NCBI RefSeq assembly: GCF_900094555.1
Contig: NZ_FMAC01000002.1
Location: 797,510-861,509 of the forward strand
Direction of reading: 5' to 3'
DNA: 64,000 bases
Origin: Martinezella hainanensis
GTDB taxonomy: Bacteria; Pseudomonadota; Alphaproteobacteria; Rhizobiales; Rhizobiaceae
Shown here: one piece after another, positions 8,012 through 16,554 of the stretch
Position numbering within the stretch: the first letter of the stretch is position 1
Layout: each line of letters starts with the position of its first letter
Position numbers and translations under genes: made by a program
Notes under the pieces: model-generated
The model's database searches: none
What the model saw: the letters and a program-made list of their open reading frames with translations, nothing else
Told to the model about the DNA's origin: nothing

Positions 8012-9373
8012 ATGGAACGCAGCTGCCTCGCCATCATCCTCGCCGCCGGCGACAGTACCCGCATGAAATCGTCGATGTCGAAGGTCCTGCATCCAATTGC
8101 CGGCCGCCCGATGATCGCCCATGTCATGGAGGCGATCGCCAAGACCGAGATTTCGGCCGCGGCTCTGGTCGTTGGGCGCAATGCGGATGAGGTCAGCGCC
8201 GCAGCATCGATCGGTGGTATCACCGTCGAATCCTATCTTCAGAAGGAGCGGCTCGGCACGGGCCATGCCGTGCTGGCGGCGCGCGAGGCGATTGCTCGCG
8301 GATATGACGATGTTATCGTTGCCTACGGAGATGTCCCTCTGTTGACCGACGTGCCGCTTCGTGCCGCCCGCCAGGGACTGGCCGACGGCAACGATGTCGT
8401 CGTCATCGGTTTTCATACCGATCATCCAAATGCTTACGGTCGGCTGCTGGTCAAGGACGGCGAACTGATCGCGATCCGCGAAGCGAAGGATGCGACCGAT
8501 GCCGAACTGGCGATAAAATGGTGCAATAGTGGGCTGATGGCGATCAATGGCCGCAAGGCGCTGGATCTCCTTGATCGTATCGGCAACAACAATGCCAAGG
8601 GCGAATACTACCTCACCGATCTCGTCGAGATCGCTCGCTCGCTGGGCGGCCGTGCCGTTGCGGTCGATGCGCCTGAGGTTGAAATGACTGGCTGCAACAA
8701 TCGAGCAGAACTTGCCTTCATCGAGCGCCTCTGGCAGGAGCGGCGCCGCCATGAGCTGATGCTGTCGGGCGTGACCATGATCGCCCCGGAAACCGTATTT
8801 CTCGCCTATGACACCGTGATCGGCCAGGATGCTTTGATCGAGCCGAATGTCGTCTTCGGTCCCGGCGCGGTGATTGAGGGCGGCGCGGTCATCCATGCCT
8901 TCTCGCATATCGAGGGCGCGCACGTCAGCGCCGGCGCGACGGTCGGGCCTTTTGCGCGGCTGCGTCCAGGCGCCGATCTCGCCGGCGGCGCCAAGGTCGG
9001 CAATTTCTGCGAGGTCAAAAACGGCAAGATCGGCGAGGGCGCCAAGGTCAATCACCTGACCTATATCGGCGACGCGACGATCGGAGCGGCCAGCAATATC
9101 GGTGCAGGCACGATCACCTGCAATTATGATGGCGTCAACAAGTATCAGACGCATATCGGCGCCAATGCTTTCGTCGGTTCCAACTCATCGCTGGTCGCGC
9201 CCATCCGTATAGGCGACGGCGCATATATTGCTTCCGGCAGCGTCATCACCGACGATGTTCCGGCCGATGCACTGGCCTTTGGCCGGGCTCGCCAGGAAGT
9301 AAAGCCGGAGCGGGCCAAGGTGATCCGCGAAAGAGCCCTTGCCATCAAGGCGGCGAAGAAGGGTGGCCACTAA
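8012..9373 (+). CDS. glmU: Bifunctional GlmU: GlcN-1-P acetyltransferase / UDP-GlcNAc pyrophosphorylase
   Basis: A 453-residue cytoplasmic enzyme making UDP-N-acetylglucosamine for peptidoglycan and lipid A. The N-terminal uridylyltransferase domain starts with [11 protein letters not shown]; the usual second glycine of the GxGTRM loop is serine here. It continues with the KVLHP lysine and the metal-site segment AYGDVP. The C-terminal left-handed beta-helix shows hexapeptide repeats from about residue 265 ([20 protein letters not shown]) and the acetyltransferase motif [18 protein letters not shown] ribosome site precedes the ATG. glmS follows 118 bases later, so the two steps of amino-sugar activation are adjacent. 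Confidence 0.96.
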   Translation: MERSCLAIILAAGDSTRMKSSMSKVLHPIAGRPMIAHVMEAIAKTEISAAALVVGRNADEVSAAASIGGITVESYLQKERLGTGHAVLAAREAIARGYDDVIVAYGDVPLLTDVPLRAARQGLADGNDVVVIGFHTDHPNAYGRLLVKDGELIAIREAKDATDAELAIKWCNSGLMAINGRKALDLLDRIGNNNAKGEYYLTDLVEIARSLGGRAVAVDAPEVEMTGCNNRAELAFIERLWQERRRHELMLSGVTMIAPETVFLAYDTVIGQDALIEPNVVFGPGAVIEGGAVIHAFSHIEGAHVSAGATVGPFARLRPGADLAGGAKVGNFCEVKNGKIGEGAKVNHLTYIGDATIGAASNIGAGTITCNYDGVNKYQTHIGANAFVGSNSSLVAPIRIGDGAYIASGSVITDDVPADALAFGRARQEVKPERAKVIRERALAIKAAKKGGH

Positions 9374-9392
9374 ACCCTTGGGCGACTGACGT

Positions 9393-9423
9393 ATAACGGT
9401 TGGAAATCGAAAGTGACCGTTAT
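9393..9423. other. Hairpin between glmU and glmS
   Basis: A perfect 8-bp inverted repeat ATAACGGT / ACCGTTAT with a 15-base loop lies 20 bases after the glmU stop and 68 bases before glmS. There is no T tract. It could be an operator or an mRNA processing hairpin. It does not resemble the glmS ribozyme of Gram-positive bacteria. Confidence 0.55.
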
Positions 9424-9491
9424 GCCAATTGAGAAAATGCTAGGAATGATTAGGACTTGCCCTCATCATTTGAGGCCAGACGGAGAGTTGT

Positions 9492-11318
9492 ATGTGCGGC
9501 ATTGTTGGGATCGTCGGAACGAAGCCCGTAGCGGATCGCTTGGTGGATGCGCTGCGGCGTCTCGAATACCGCGGCTATGATTCGGCCGGCGTTGCGACGA
9601 TCCACAACGGCGCGATGGATCGCCGCCGTGCGGAAGGGAAGCTGTTCAATCTGGAAAAGCGGCTCGAGTCCGATCCGCTGCCCGGCACGACGGGCATCGC
9701 TCATACGCGCTGGGCAACCCATGGCGTACCCAATGAGACGAACGCGCATCCGCATTTCGTCGAAGGCGTCGCCGTCGTTCATAACGGCATCATTGAAAAT
9801 TTCTCCGAACTCCGCGAGGAGCTGAAGGCCGAGGGCAGGGTATTTGCCTCGCAGACGGATACTGAAGTCGTCGCGCACCTGCTGGCGAATTACATCCGTG
9901 ACGGCCTCGATCCTCGCGCGGCAATGCTGAAGATGCTGAACCGCGTGACCGGTGCCTACGCACTGGCTGTGATGTTCGAAAACGATCCCGGCACGCTGAT
10001 GGCCGCGCGCTCCGGCCCACCGCTCGCCGTCGGTTACGGCAAGGGCGAAATGTTCCTCGGCTCGGATGCGATTGCGCTTGCGCCATTCACCAACGAAATC
10101 ACCTATCTGGTCGACGGCGATTGCGCCATCGTCACCCATGCCGGCGCCACCATCCTCGACTTCAACGGCAATGAAGTGAAAAGGCCGCGGCAGATCTCCC
10201 AGGCGACCGCCTACGTGGTCGACAAGGGCAATCACCGTCACTTCATGGAAAAGGAAATCTACGAGCAGCCGGAGGTCATCTCCCATGCGCTCAGCCACTA
10301 TGTCGATTTCGCCAGCCATCGCGTGCGCCCGGATATTTCGACGATCGACTTCGGCGGCGTATCGGGTCTTGCAATCTCTGCCTGCGGCACCGCCTATCTT
10401 GCCGGCCTGATCGGCAAATACTGGTTCGAGCGCTATGCGCGTCTTCCGGTGGAAATCGATGTCGCCTCCGAGTTCCGTTATCGCGAAATGCCGTTGTCGC
10501 CTTCGCAGGCGGCGCTGTTCATCTCGCAATCCGGCGAGACCGCGGATACCTTGGCTTCGCTGCGCTACTGCAGGGACAATGGCCTGAAGATCGGCGCCGT
10601 GGTCAATGTCAGGGAATCGACCATCGCGCGTGAATCCGACGCAGTGTTTCCGATCTTGGCCGGTCCTGAGATCGGTGTCGCCTCGACGAAGGCCTTCACC
10701 TGCCAGCTTGCCGTTCTCGCGTCGCTTGCGATCGGAGCGGGTGTCGCCCGCGGCACCGTCAGCGCCAAGGATGAGGAAGAGATGGTGCGTCATCTCGTCG
10801 AGATGCCACGCATCATGGCGAATGTCCTGAATATCATCCAGCCGCAGATGGAAAGCCTGTCGCGAGAGATCTCGAAATTCAAGGACGTGCTCTATCTCGG
10901 CCGCGGCACCAGCTTCCCGCTTGCCATGGAAGGCGCACTGAAGCTCAAGGAAATTTCCTATATCCATGCGGAAGGCTATGCAGCCGGCGAGCTGAAGCAT
11001 GGGCCGATCGCGTTGATCGACGAGAACATGCCCGTCATCGTCATCGCGCCGCACGACCGCTTCTTCGACAAGACCGTCTCCAACATGCAGGAAGTGGCGG
11101 CGCGCGGCGGCCGAATCATCTTCATCACGGATGAGCTTGGCGCGGCAGCCTCGACCTTGCCAACCATGGCGACCATTACCTTGCCCGTTGTCGACGAAAT
11201 CATCGCGCCGATCATCTTTTCGCTGCCGATTCAATTGCTTGCCTATCATACGGCTGTCTTCATGGGCACGGACGTCGATCAGCCGCGCAATCTCGCCAAA
11301 TCGGTCACCGTGGAATAA
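9492..11318 (+). CDS. glmS: Glutamine--fructose-6-phosphate aminotransferase
   Basis: A 608-residue cytoplasmic enzyme that makes glucosamine-6-phosphate from fructose-6-phosphate and glutamine, the first committed step to UDP-GlcNAc. The catalytic Cys2 follows the initiator (MCGIVGIVG), and the glutaminase domain continues with HTRWATHG. Two SIS sugar-isomerase domains follow, with motifs SACGTAYLAG and SQSGETADTL. The C-terminal tail LAKSVTVE is the conserved active-site loop of the family. GGAGAG lies close upstream of the ATG. Length matches the family norm (about 608). Confidence 0.97.
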   Translation: MCGIVGIVGTKPVADRLVDALRRLEYRGYDSAGVATIHNGAMDRRRAEGKLFNLEKRLESDPLPGTTGIAHTRWATHGVPNETNAHPHFVEGVAVVHNGIIENFSELREELKAEGRVFASQTDTEVVAHLLANYIRDGLDPRAAMLKMLNRVTGAYALAVMFENDPGTLMAARSGPPLAVGYGKGEMFLGSDAIALAPFTNEITYLVDGDCAIVTHAGATILDFNGNEVKRPRQISQATAYVVDKGNHRHFMEKEIYEQPEVISHALSHYVDFASHRVRPDISTIDFGGVSGLAISACGTAYLAGLIGKYWFERYARLPVEIDVASEFRYREMPLSPSQAALFISQSGETADTLASLRYCRDNGLKIGAVVNVRESTIARESDAVFPILAGPEIGVASTKAFTCQLAVLASLAIGAGVARGTVSAKDEEEMVRHLVEMPRIMANVLNIIQPQMESLSREISKFKDVLYLGRGTSFPLAMEGALKLKEISYIHAEGYAAGELKHGPIALIDENMPVIVIAPHDRFFDKTVSNMQEVAARGGRIIFITDELGAAASTLPTMATITLPVVDEIIAPIIFSLPIQLLAYHTAVFMGTDVDQPRNLAKSVTVE

Positions 11319-11493
11319 GCGCTTTCCGTCCCGCACTTCCCGTCACGTCGTCGTGAGCCAGGCCTTAGTTCGGCGCGGTGAAGCGGCTGGCGGGTTGTGT
11401 GCCGCCCGGATTTCTGGCACGATTCGTCTACGGAGATGGTGGGGAGGATTTGCCGGGTAGGGTAGGCGGCGGAACGGAGTTTTCGAGCGGCGA

Positions 11494-12192
11494 ATGACTG
11501 AAAAACTCATCAAAATGTCCGTAACCACACGGATCAGAAACAATTTCCTGGCCGGCCTGATCATCTGCGCTCCGATTGCCATTACCCTTTGGTTGACCTG
11601 GTCGGTGGTCCACTGGGCCGATAGCTGGGTCCGCCCCTATATTCCTGCGCGCTACGATCCTGAGAGCTATCTCAATTTTGCTGTTCCCGGCACCGGCCTG
11701 CTGATCGCGATGATCTTCATCACGCTGGTCGGTTTTCTCGCCAAGAACCTTATCGGGCAGAGCATCGTCCGCGTCGGCGAGTCGATCGTCAATCGCGTGC
11801 CGCTGGTGCGGACCATCTACAAGAGCGTCAAGCAGATCTTCGAAACGGTGCTGAAGGAGCAGGGCACCTCGTTCAAGAAGGTCGGGCTGATCGAATATCC
11901 GAGCCCGGGTCTCTGGTCCATGGTCTTCATATCGACGGATGCCAAGGGCGAGATTGCCTCGAAATTCAACGCCATGGGACAGGACATGGTGGCGGTTTTC
12001 CTGCCGCCAACGCCGGTGCCGACGGCCGGATTTCTGGTTTTCGTTCCGCGCGAAAAGATCACGGTGCTCGATATGAGCCCCGAGGACGGCGCCAAGCTGC
12101 TGATCTCGGGCGGTCTTGTGGCACCTGACTATAAGGAACTGTTGCCCGCCAAGGAATTGCGGCAGCCGGTTCCTCTAAAGTCCTTGACCTAG
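11494..12192 (+). CDS. DUF502 family inner-membrane protein
   Basis: A 232-residue protein of the DUF502 family. Two hydrophobic membrane segments are visible at about residues 18-40 and 62-85, with a soluble C-terminal part containing the family-typical VPLVRTIYKSVKQI and TPVPTAGFLVFVPREK segments. Biochemical function is unknown. An alternative start at 11515 (MSVTTRIRNN) would remove seven residues. It lies 175 bases after glmS in the same direction. Family membership is confident. Confidence 0.9.
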   Translation: MTEKLIKMSVTTRIRNNFLAGLIICAPIAITLWLTWSVVHWADSWVRPYIPARYDPESYLNFAVPGTGLLIAMIFITLVGFLAKNLIGQSIVRVGESIVNRVPLVRTIYKSVKQIFETVLKEQGTSFKKVGLIEYPSPGLWSMVFISTDAKGEIASKFNAMGQDMVAVFLPPTPVPTAGFLVFVPREKITVLDMSPEDGAKLLISGGLVAPDYKELLPAKELRQPVPLKSLT

Positions 12193-12421
12193 AATTGCTC
12201 ATCTTCCGATAGTTGGATCAATATCTTCGCGCCCTGCGCGAACTGTCATGCCTCTATCATATTGACGACGTAGATCGTCAGCTGGGGCAGATAATAGCAT
12301 GTATCTCAGCATCGATGTTCGGGGCACCGGCGCCGGGCAGTCGTTTTTCGGCGCGGACGCAAAACGGGCCGAAGATGGATGCCGTTGTCTCCACAAAGCT
12401 TTTCATCAGGAGGATATTGTC

Positions 12422-13918
12422 TTGAGATATATGCATTCGAAGAGCCTGCCGCTGCTGTCGGCGGTATTTGCCACATTTGTTTTAATGGCGCCTGTGGTGG
12501 CGCTTGCAGATAATTCCGTGACGGTCGAAGGCGTGACGCTTGTCAACAAGGGCCGCGTCGCTGTAGGCCGCATCCCGGCCAATCTGCGCGACAAGTTCGG
12601 CGAAACTTTCGGCTCGGGTTCTGGCATGTCGATCGACGCCAAGAGCTGGGTCCGCAATGCCGACGGCACCTACAAAGGGGCGCTGTGGCTGCTGCCGGAC
12701 CGCGGCTACAATGCCGTTGGCACGACCGATTATCGCCCGCGCCTGAACACGATTGAAGTCACGCTGACGCCCGTAGCGCTGGGCATCACCCCGCCGGCCG
12801 GCAAGGAACAGTCGGGCGTCGACGCCAAGCTTGTCGATACGACGCTGTTGAAGGATGACAAGGGCGCCGACACCACCGGTCTCGACCCGGCGAACGGTAC
12901 TCGCAAGGCGGAAGGCAACATGCCGCTGCTGCCCCAGGCGCCGAACGGTAAGATTTCTCTCGACACGGAAGCCGTCGCGCATTTGCCTGACGGCACGATG
13001 TTCATCAGCGACGAGTACGGTCCCTATATCTACCGCTTCGCTGCCGATGGCCGCATGATGTCCGCCACTCCTCCGCCGGCGGCCCTGCTGCCGATGCGCA
13101 ATGGCGTCGTCAATTTTGCCTCCAATAATCCCGGCCCCGGTGAAACCGCTCCGGATCCGAAGGATCCGACCAGCGGCCGCCAGAACAACCAGGGCTTGGA
13201 AGGCATGTCGCTGACGCCGGATGGCAAATTCCTGATCGCCGTGCTGCAGTCGGCAACCCGCCAGGATGGTGGCGATTCCAGTTCCACGCGCCAGAACACC
13301 CGCGCGCTGGTCTATGATGCCGCCGATCCAGCAAATCTGAAGCTGGTACATGAATATGTCGTGCCGCTGCCGGTCTTCACAAATGAGAAGGGCAAGACGG
13401 CCGTTGCCGCCCAGAGCGAGATTGTTGCGCTTTCGCCGACAAGCTTCCTGATGCTGGCGCGTGATAGCAACAACGGTTACGGCGTGAAAGGCGACAAGTC
13501 GCTCTACCGCAGCATCGTCGCGGTCGACGTATCCGCTGCGACCGATATTGCCGGCGGCAAGTTCGATGCCGACACGCCGGTCGCTCCCAAGGGCGTTCTC
13601 GATTCATCCGTAAAGCCGGCAGCAGTCAGCCAGTTTATCGACATCAACAATGATGCTGATCTGGCCCGTTTCGGCCTGCATAACGGCGCGCCGAACGACC
13701 GCAACAATCTCTCGGAAAAGTGGGAAGCTATGTCGCTTGTCAGCATTCAGGATCCGAAGCTGCCGGACGATTACTTCCTGTTCGTTGCCAACGACAACGA
13801 CTTCCTGACCCAGGACGGCTTTCAGGTCGGTGCTGCCTATAAGGGCGATGGCGGCGGCGACGTCGACACAATGTTCCAGGTGTTCCAGGTTACCATTCCC
13901 GGCTTCGCCGCCAAGTGA
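12422..13918 (+). CDS. Secreted phytase/esterase-like beta-propeller protein
   Basis: A 498-residue exported protein of the esterase-like phytase family (PF13449 type). TTG at 12422 is chosen as start because AGGAGG lies 8 bases upstream; an open frame extends further upstream but has no ribosome site. ATG at 12431 is the alternative. The signal peptide ends near VVALA-DN. The mature part shows repeated blade-like motifs, for example DRGYNAVGTTDYRPR, FISDEYGPYIYRFAADG and NQGLEGMSLTPDGKFL. Relatives are periplasmic or secreted phosphatases or phytases, but activity is not proven for most. It is convergent with recG. Confidence 0.82.
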   Translation: MRYMHSKSLPLLSAVFATFVLMAPVVALADNSVTVEGVTLVNKGRVAVGRIPANLRDKFGETFGSGSGMSIDAKSWVRNADGTYKGALWLLPDRGYNAVGTTDYRPRLNTIEVTLTPVALGITPPAGKEQSGVDAKLVDTTLLKDDKGADTTGLDPANGTRKAEGNMPLLPQAPNGKISLDTEAVAHLPDGTMFISDEYGPYIYRFAADGRMMSATPPPAALLPMRNGVVNFASNNPGPGETAPDPKDPTSGRQNNQGLEGMSLTPDGKFLIAVLQSATRQDGGDSSSTRQNTRALVYDAADPANLKLVHEYVVPLPVFTNEKGKTAVAAQSEIVALSPTSFLMLARDSNNGYGVKGDKSLYRSIVAVDVSAATDIAGGKFDADTPVAPKGVLDSSVKPAAVSQFIDINNDADLARFGLHNGAPNDRNNLSEKWEAMSLVSIQDPKLPDDYFLFVANDNDFLTQDGFQVGAAYKGDGGGDVDTMFQVFQVTIPGFAAK

Positions 13919-13932
13919 TCTGATGAAACAGA

Positions 13933-13957
13933 GATGGACGCGGCAAACGCGTCCATC
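13933..13957. terminator. Hairpin between convergent genes
   Basis: A perfect 10-bp stem GATGGACGCG / CGCGTCCATC with a GCAAA loop fills the 42-base gap between the phytase-like gene and recG. Its position suits a shared bidirectional terminator, though neither side has a T run. Confidence 0.6.
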
Positions 13958-13960
13958 CGC

Positions 13961-16066
13961 TCAACCCGCCCGCAGGAACCGGATCGCTTCGTCGCGGCGG
14001 AAGAGGTAGAGCAGGGTACGCACCGCCACGCCGCGCTCGCTGGTCAGTTCCGGATCGCGCTCGATGAGATAGGCTGCATCCTTGCGGGCGATCTCCAGAA
14101 GATCGGCGTGAGCCTCGAGACTGGCGATGCGAAAGCCCGGCGTGCCGGATTGGCGTGTCCCGAGAAGCTCGCCTTCGCCGCGCAGCTTCAAATCCTCCTC
14201 GGCAATCCGGAAGCCATCCTCTGTGTCGCGCATGATCGACAGCCGCGCATGGCCGGTTTCGCCGAGCGGTCCCTTGTAGAGAAGAATGCACGTCGAGGCT
14301 TCATCGCCGCGTCCGACGCGCCCGCGCAGCTGGTGAAGCTGCGCCAGACCGAAGCGCTCCGCATGTTCGATGACCATGATCGTCGCGTCCGGCACGTCGA
14401 CACCCACTTCGACGACAGTCGTGGCGACCAGGAGACGGATCTCGCCGTTCTTGAAGGCCATCATGACGGCATCTTTTTCCGGACCGCTCATACGGCCATG
14501 GATGAGGCCGATGCCGGGGCCGAGCGCCTTGGTCAATGTCTCATGTCGTTCCTCGACCGACATTAAATCGGATTCTTCGGATTCCTCGACAAGTGGGCAT
14601 ATCCAATAGGCTTTCTTGCCTTCGGAGAGTGCGCTTCTCAAGCGGGTGACGATATCGCCGGTACGTTCGTTCGGAACGGTGATCGTCTGGATCGGCTTGC
14701 GGCCCGCCGGCTTCTCAGTGAGTTTGGAAACGTCCATGTCGCCAAAAGCGGCCAGCACCAGCGTTCGCGGGATCGGTGTCGCGGTCATGACGAGCATGTG
14801 GGGCGAGATGCCCTTCGCGGTCAGGCGCAGACGCTGATGGACGCCGAAGCGATGCTGCTCGTCGACGACAGCCAGCATGAGATTGGCATAGGCGACGCTA
14901 TCCTGGAACAAAGCGTGGGTGCCGATGATGATCTGCGCCTCGCCGGAGGCAATGCGCTCCAGGATGGCATCTCGCTCACGGCCCTTCGTGCGGCCTGTGA
15001 GCACTTCGACGGAAAGGTTTACACTGGCTGCGAATTTCGAGATCGTTGCGAAGTGTTGCCGGGCAAGGATTTCGGTCGGCGCCATCAGCACGGCCTGGCC
15101 GCCGCTTTCGATGACGGCCGCGATCGCCATCAGCGCCACCAGCGTCTTGCCCGCGCCGACATCGCCCTGCAGCAGCCTGAGCATGCGCTCCGTGCCGGCC
15201 ATATCCTTGAGAATTTCGGCAACTGCATCGCGCTGACTATTCGTCATAGAGAAGGGTAGGGATTCCAATATCTTGCCGCTGATTTCTCCAGTGGCATGCA
15301 CTGGCTGCCCCGCAACCTTGCGCAGCCTCTGGCGAACCAGGGAGAGCGACAATTGCCCGGCCAGGAACTCGTCATAGGCAAGCCGGCGGCGGGCCGGCGC
15401 CTGTGGGTCGATATCGGCGGCGTCCCGCGGCGCATGCAGCATATGGAAGCTGTCAGAGATCGAGGGAAAGCCCTGCTTCTGCGTAAGAGCGATATCGTCC
15501 CATTCGGGCAGTTGCGGAATTCGCGGCAGCGCGCCCTCTATGGTCTTGCGCAGGAATTTCGGCGTCAGGCCGGCGGTCAGCGGATAGACCGGCTCGACCA
15601 ACGGCAGGTTCTCCGCCTCGCTTTCGCGCATGATATAGTCGGGATGCACCATCGACGGCCGGCCGTTGAACCAGTCGACCTTGCCGCTGACCGTGACGGT
15701 CTCGTCGATCGGCAGCTGCTTTTCGAGCCATTGCGCCTTGCCACGGAAGAAAACCAGTGCAAGCTCGCCGGTTTCGTCATGCAGATAGACGCGGTAGGGC
15801 ACATTGCTGCGCGGGTTCGGCGGGGGCTGGTGCCGGTCGACGCGGCCCGTAATGGTGACGATGGCGCCTTGCGGCGCGCGGGCGATACCCGGCTGCTCGC
15901 GCCGGTCGATGATCGAATGCGGCGCATGGAAGATAAGGTCGATAACGCGGCAATCGTCGATCGTCTCGCGATCGAGCAGTTTCACCAGCAGCTCGGATAC
16001 CTTCGGCCCGACGCCAGGCAGCGAGGAGATGGAGGCAAACAGCGGGTCGAGGATGGCGGGACGCAT
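13961..16066 (-). CDS. recG: ATP-dependent DNA helicase RecG
   Basis: A 701-residue DNA translocase that reverses stalled forks and processes branched DNA. The start at 16066 (MRPAILDPLF) is chosen because it gives the usual rhizobial length; an in-frame ATG at 16096 would add ten arginine-rich residues, and neither has a clear ribosome site. An N-terminal wedge/OB domain (LPGVGPKVSELL, helix-hairpin-like) is followed by the superfamily 2 helicase motor. Walker A is GDVGAGKTLVA, the motif II box is DEQHRFG and motif III is TATPIPRT. It ends in the RecG-specific QLRGRVGRG region. It is divergent from sdhE-mfd. Confidence 0.96.
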   Translation of the reverse strand: MRPAILDPLFASISSLPGVGPKVSELLVKLLDRETIDDCRVIDLIFHAPHSIIDRREQPGIARAPQGAIVTITGRVDRHQPPPNPRSNVPYRVYLHDETGELALVFFRGKAQWLEKQLPIDETVTVSGKVDWFNGRPSMVHPDYIMRESEAENLPLVEPVYPLTAGLTPKFLRKTIEGALPRIPQLPEWDDIALTQKQGFPSISDSFHMLHAPRDAADIDPQAPARRRLAYDEFLAGQLSLSLVRQRLRKVAGQPVHATGEISGKILESLPFSMTNSQRDAVAEILKDMAGTERMLRLLQGDVGAGKTLVALMAIAAVIESGGQAVLMAPTEILARQHFATISKFAASVNLSVEVLTGRTKGRERDAILERIASGEAQIIIGTHALFQDSVAYANLMLAVVDEQHRFGVHQRLRLTAKGISPHMLVMTATPIPRTLVLAAFGDMDVSKLTEKPAGRKPIQTITVPNERTGDIVTRLRSALSEGKKAYWICPLVEESEESDLMSVEERHETLTKALGPGIGLIHGRMSGPEKDAVMMAFKNGEIRLLVATTVVEVGVDVPDATIMVIEHAERFGLAQLHQLRGRVGRGDEASTCILLYKGPLGETGHARLSIMRDTEDGFRIAEEDLKLRGEGELLGTRQSGTPGFRIASLEAHADLLEIARKDAAYLIERDPELTSERGVAVRTLLYLFRRDEAIRFLRAG

Positions 16067-16162
16067 GGCCGGCAAAATGCGACGGGCAGGGCGCATTTGG
16101 CAAGGGGCGGCGAAGAACTCGGCCTCATTGCGTCAAACACTCCCCGGAAAATTGCATCGCAG

Positions 16163-16200
16163 GTGCTTTTTTCTGAAAAACCGGTTCCCACCTTTGAGCG
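16163..16200. repeat. Degenerate rhizobial interspersed repeat fragment
   Basis: The stretch containing GAAAAACCGGTTCCCACC resembles the dispersed rhizobial sequence built around GGAAAACCGGTTCCCACTTT, as I recall it from related genomes. It lies in the recG/sdhE divergent gap. Only a fragment is present, and identification is from memory. Confidence 0.35.
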
Positions 16201-16239
16201 CTGGTTTTATAGAGACCCATCAACATAAAGGTGTTCCTG

Positions 16240-16554
16240 ATGACTGGGCTTACCCTCAGCAGTGCCGATCTCGATCCCCGTCGTCGGCGCATCCTTTTCC
16301 GCTGTTGGCATCGCGGCATCCGCGAGATGGATTTGGTCTTCGGCCAGTTCGCCGACAATGAGTTGCCGGGTCTTCCGGAGGCTGAGCTTGATGAGCTCGA
16401 GCGCATCATGGCCGAAGAAGACAATGATCTTCTGAAATGGATCCTCGGTAGCGAGCCGACGCCGCAGCATCTGCGCACACCGCTCTTTGAGCGCCTGGCC
16501 TCCTACAAGCCCGATTTCGAAGAGATCGCCGAAAGGTTTGGACTAACGAAATGA
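16240..16554 (+). CDS. sdhE: Succinate dehydrogenase assembly factor SdhE (DUF339)
   Basis: A 104-residue cytoplasmic protein of the SdhE/Sdh5 family, which promotes covalent FAD attachment to the SdhA flavoprotein. The diagnostic motif RGIRE is present (about residues 26-30, in HRGIREMDLVFG). The start is placed at ATG 16240 because AAGGTG just upstream serves as ribosome site; the GTG at 16231 is part of that site. The stop overlaps mfd by four bases, so the two genes are coupled despite unrelated roles, an arrangement I recall from other rhizobia. Confidence 0.92.
   Translation: MTGLTLSSADLDPRRRRILFRCWHRGIREMDLVFGQFADNELPGLPEAELDELERIMAEEDNDLLKWILGSEPTPQHLRTPLFERLASYKPDFEEIAERFGLTK

Noticed and set aside
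9374..9491. glmS ribozyme in the glmS leader
   Set aside because: Only a simple hairpin is present; the conserved ribozyme core was not seen, and this class belongs mainly to Gram-positive bacteria.
9450..11336. Long minus-strand open frame opposite glmS (628 residues)
   Set aside because: Shadow of a highly conserved gene in GC-rich DNA; its translation is Arg/Asp/His-rich without domain motifs.
12199..12396. Minus-strand small frame upstream of the phytase-like gene
   Set aside because: Arg/Pro-rich chance frame with no ribosome site; the region is better explained as the leader of the phytase-like gene.
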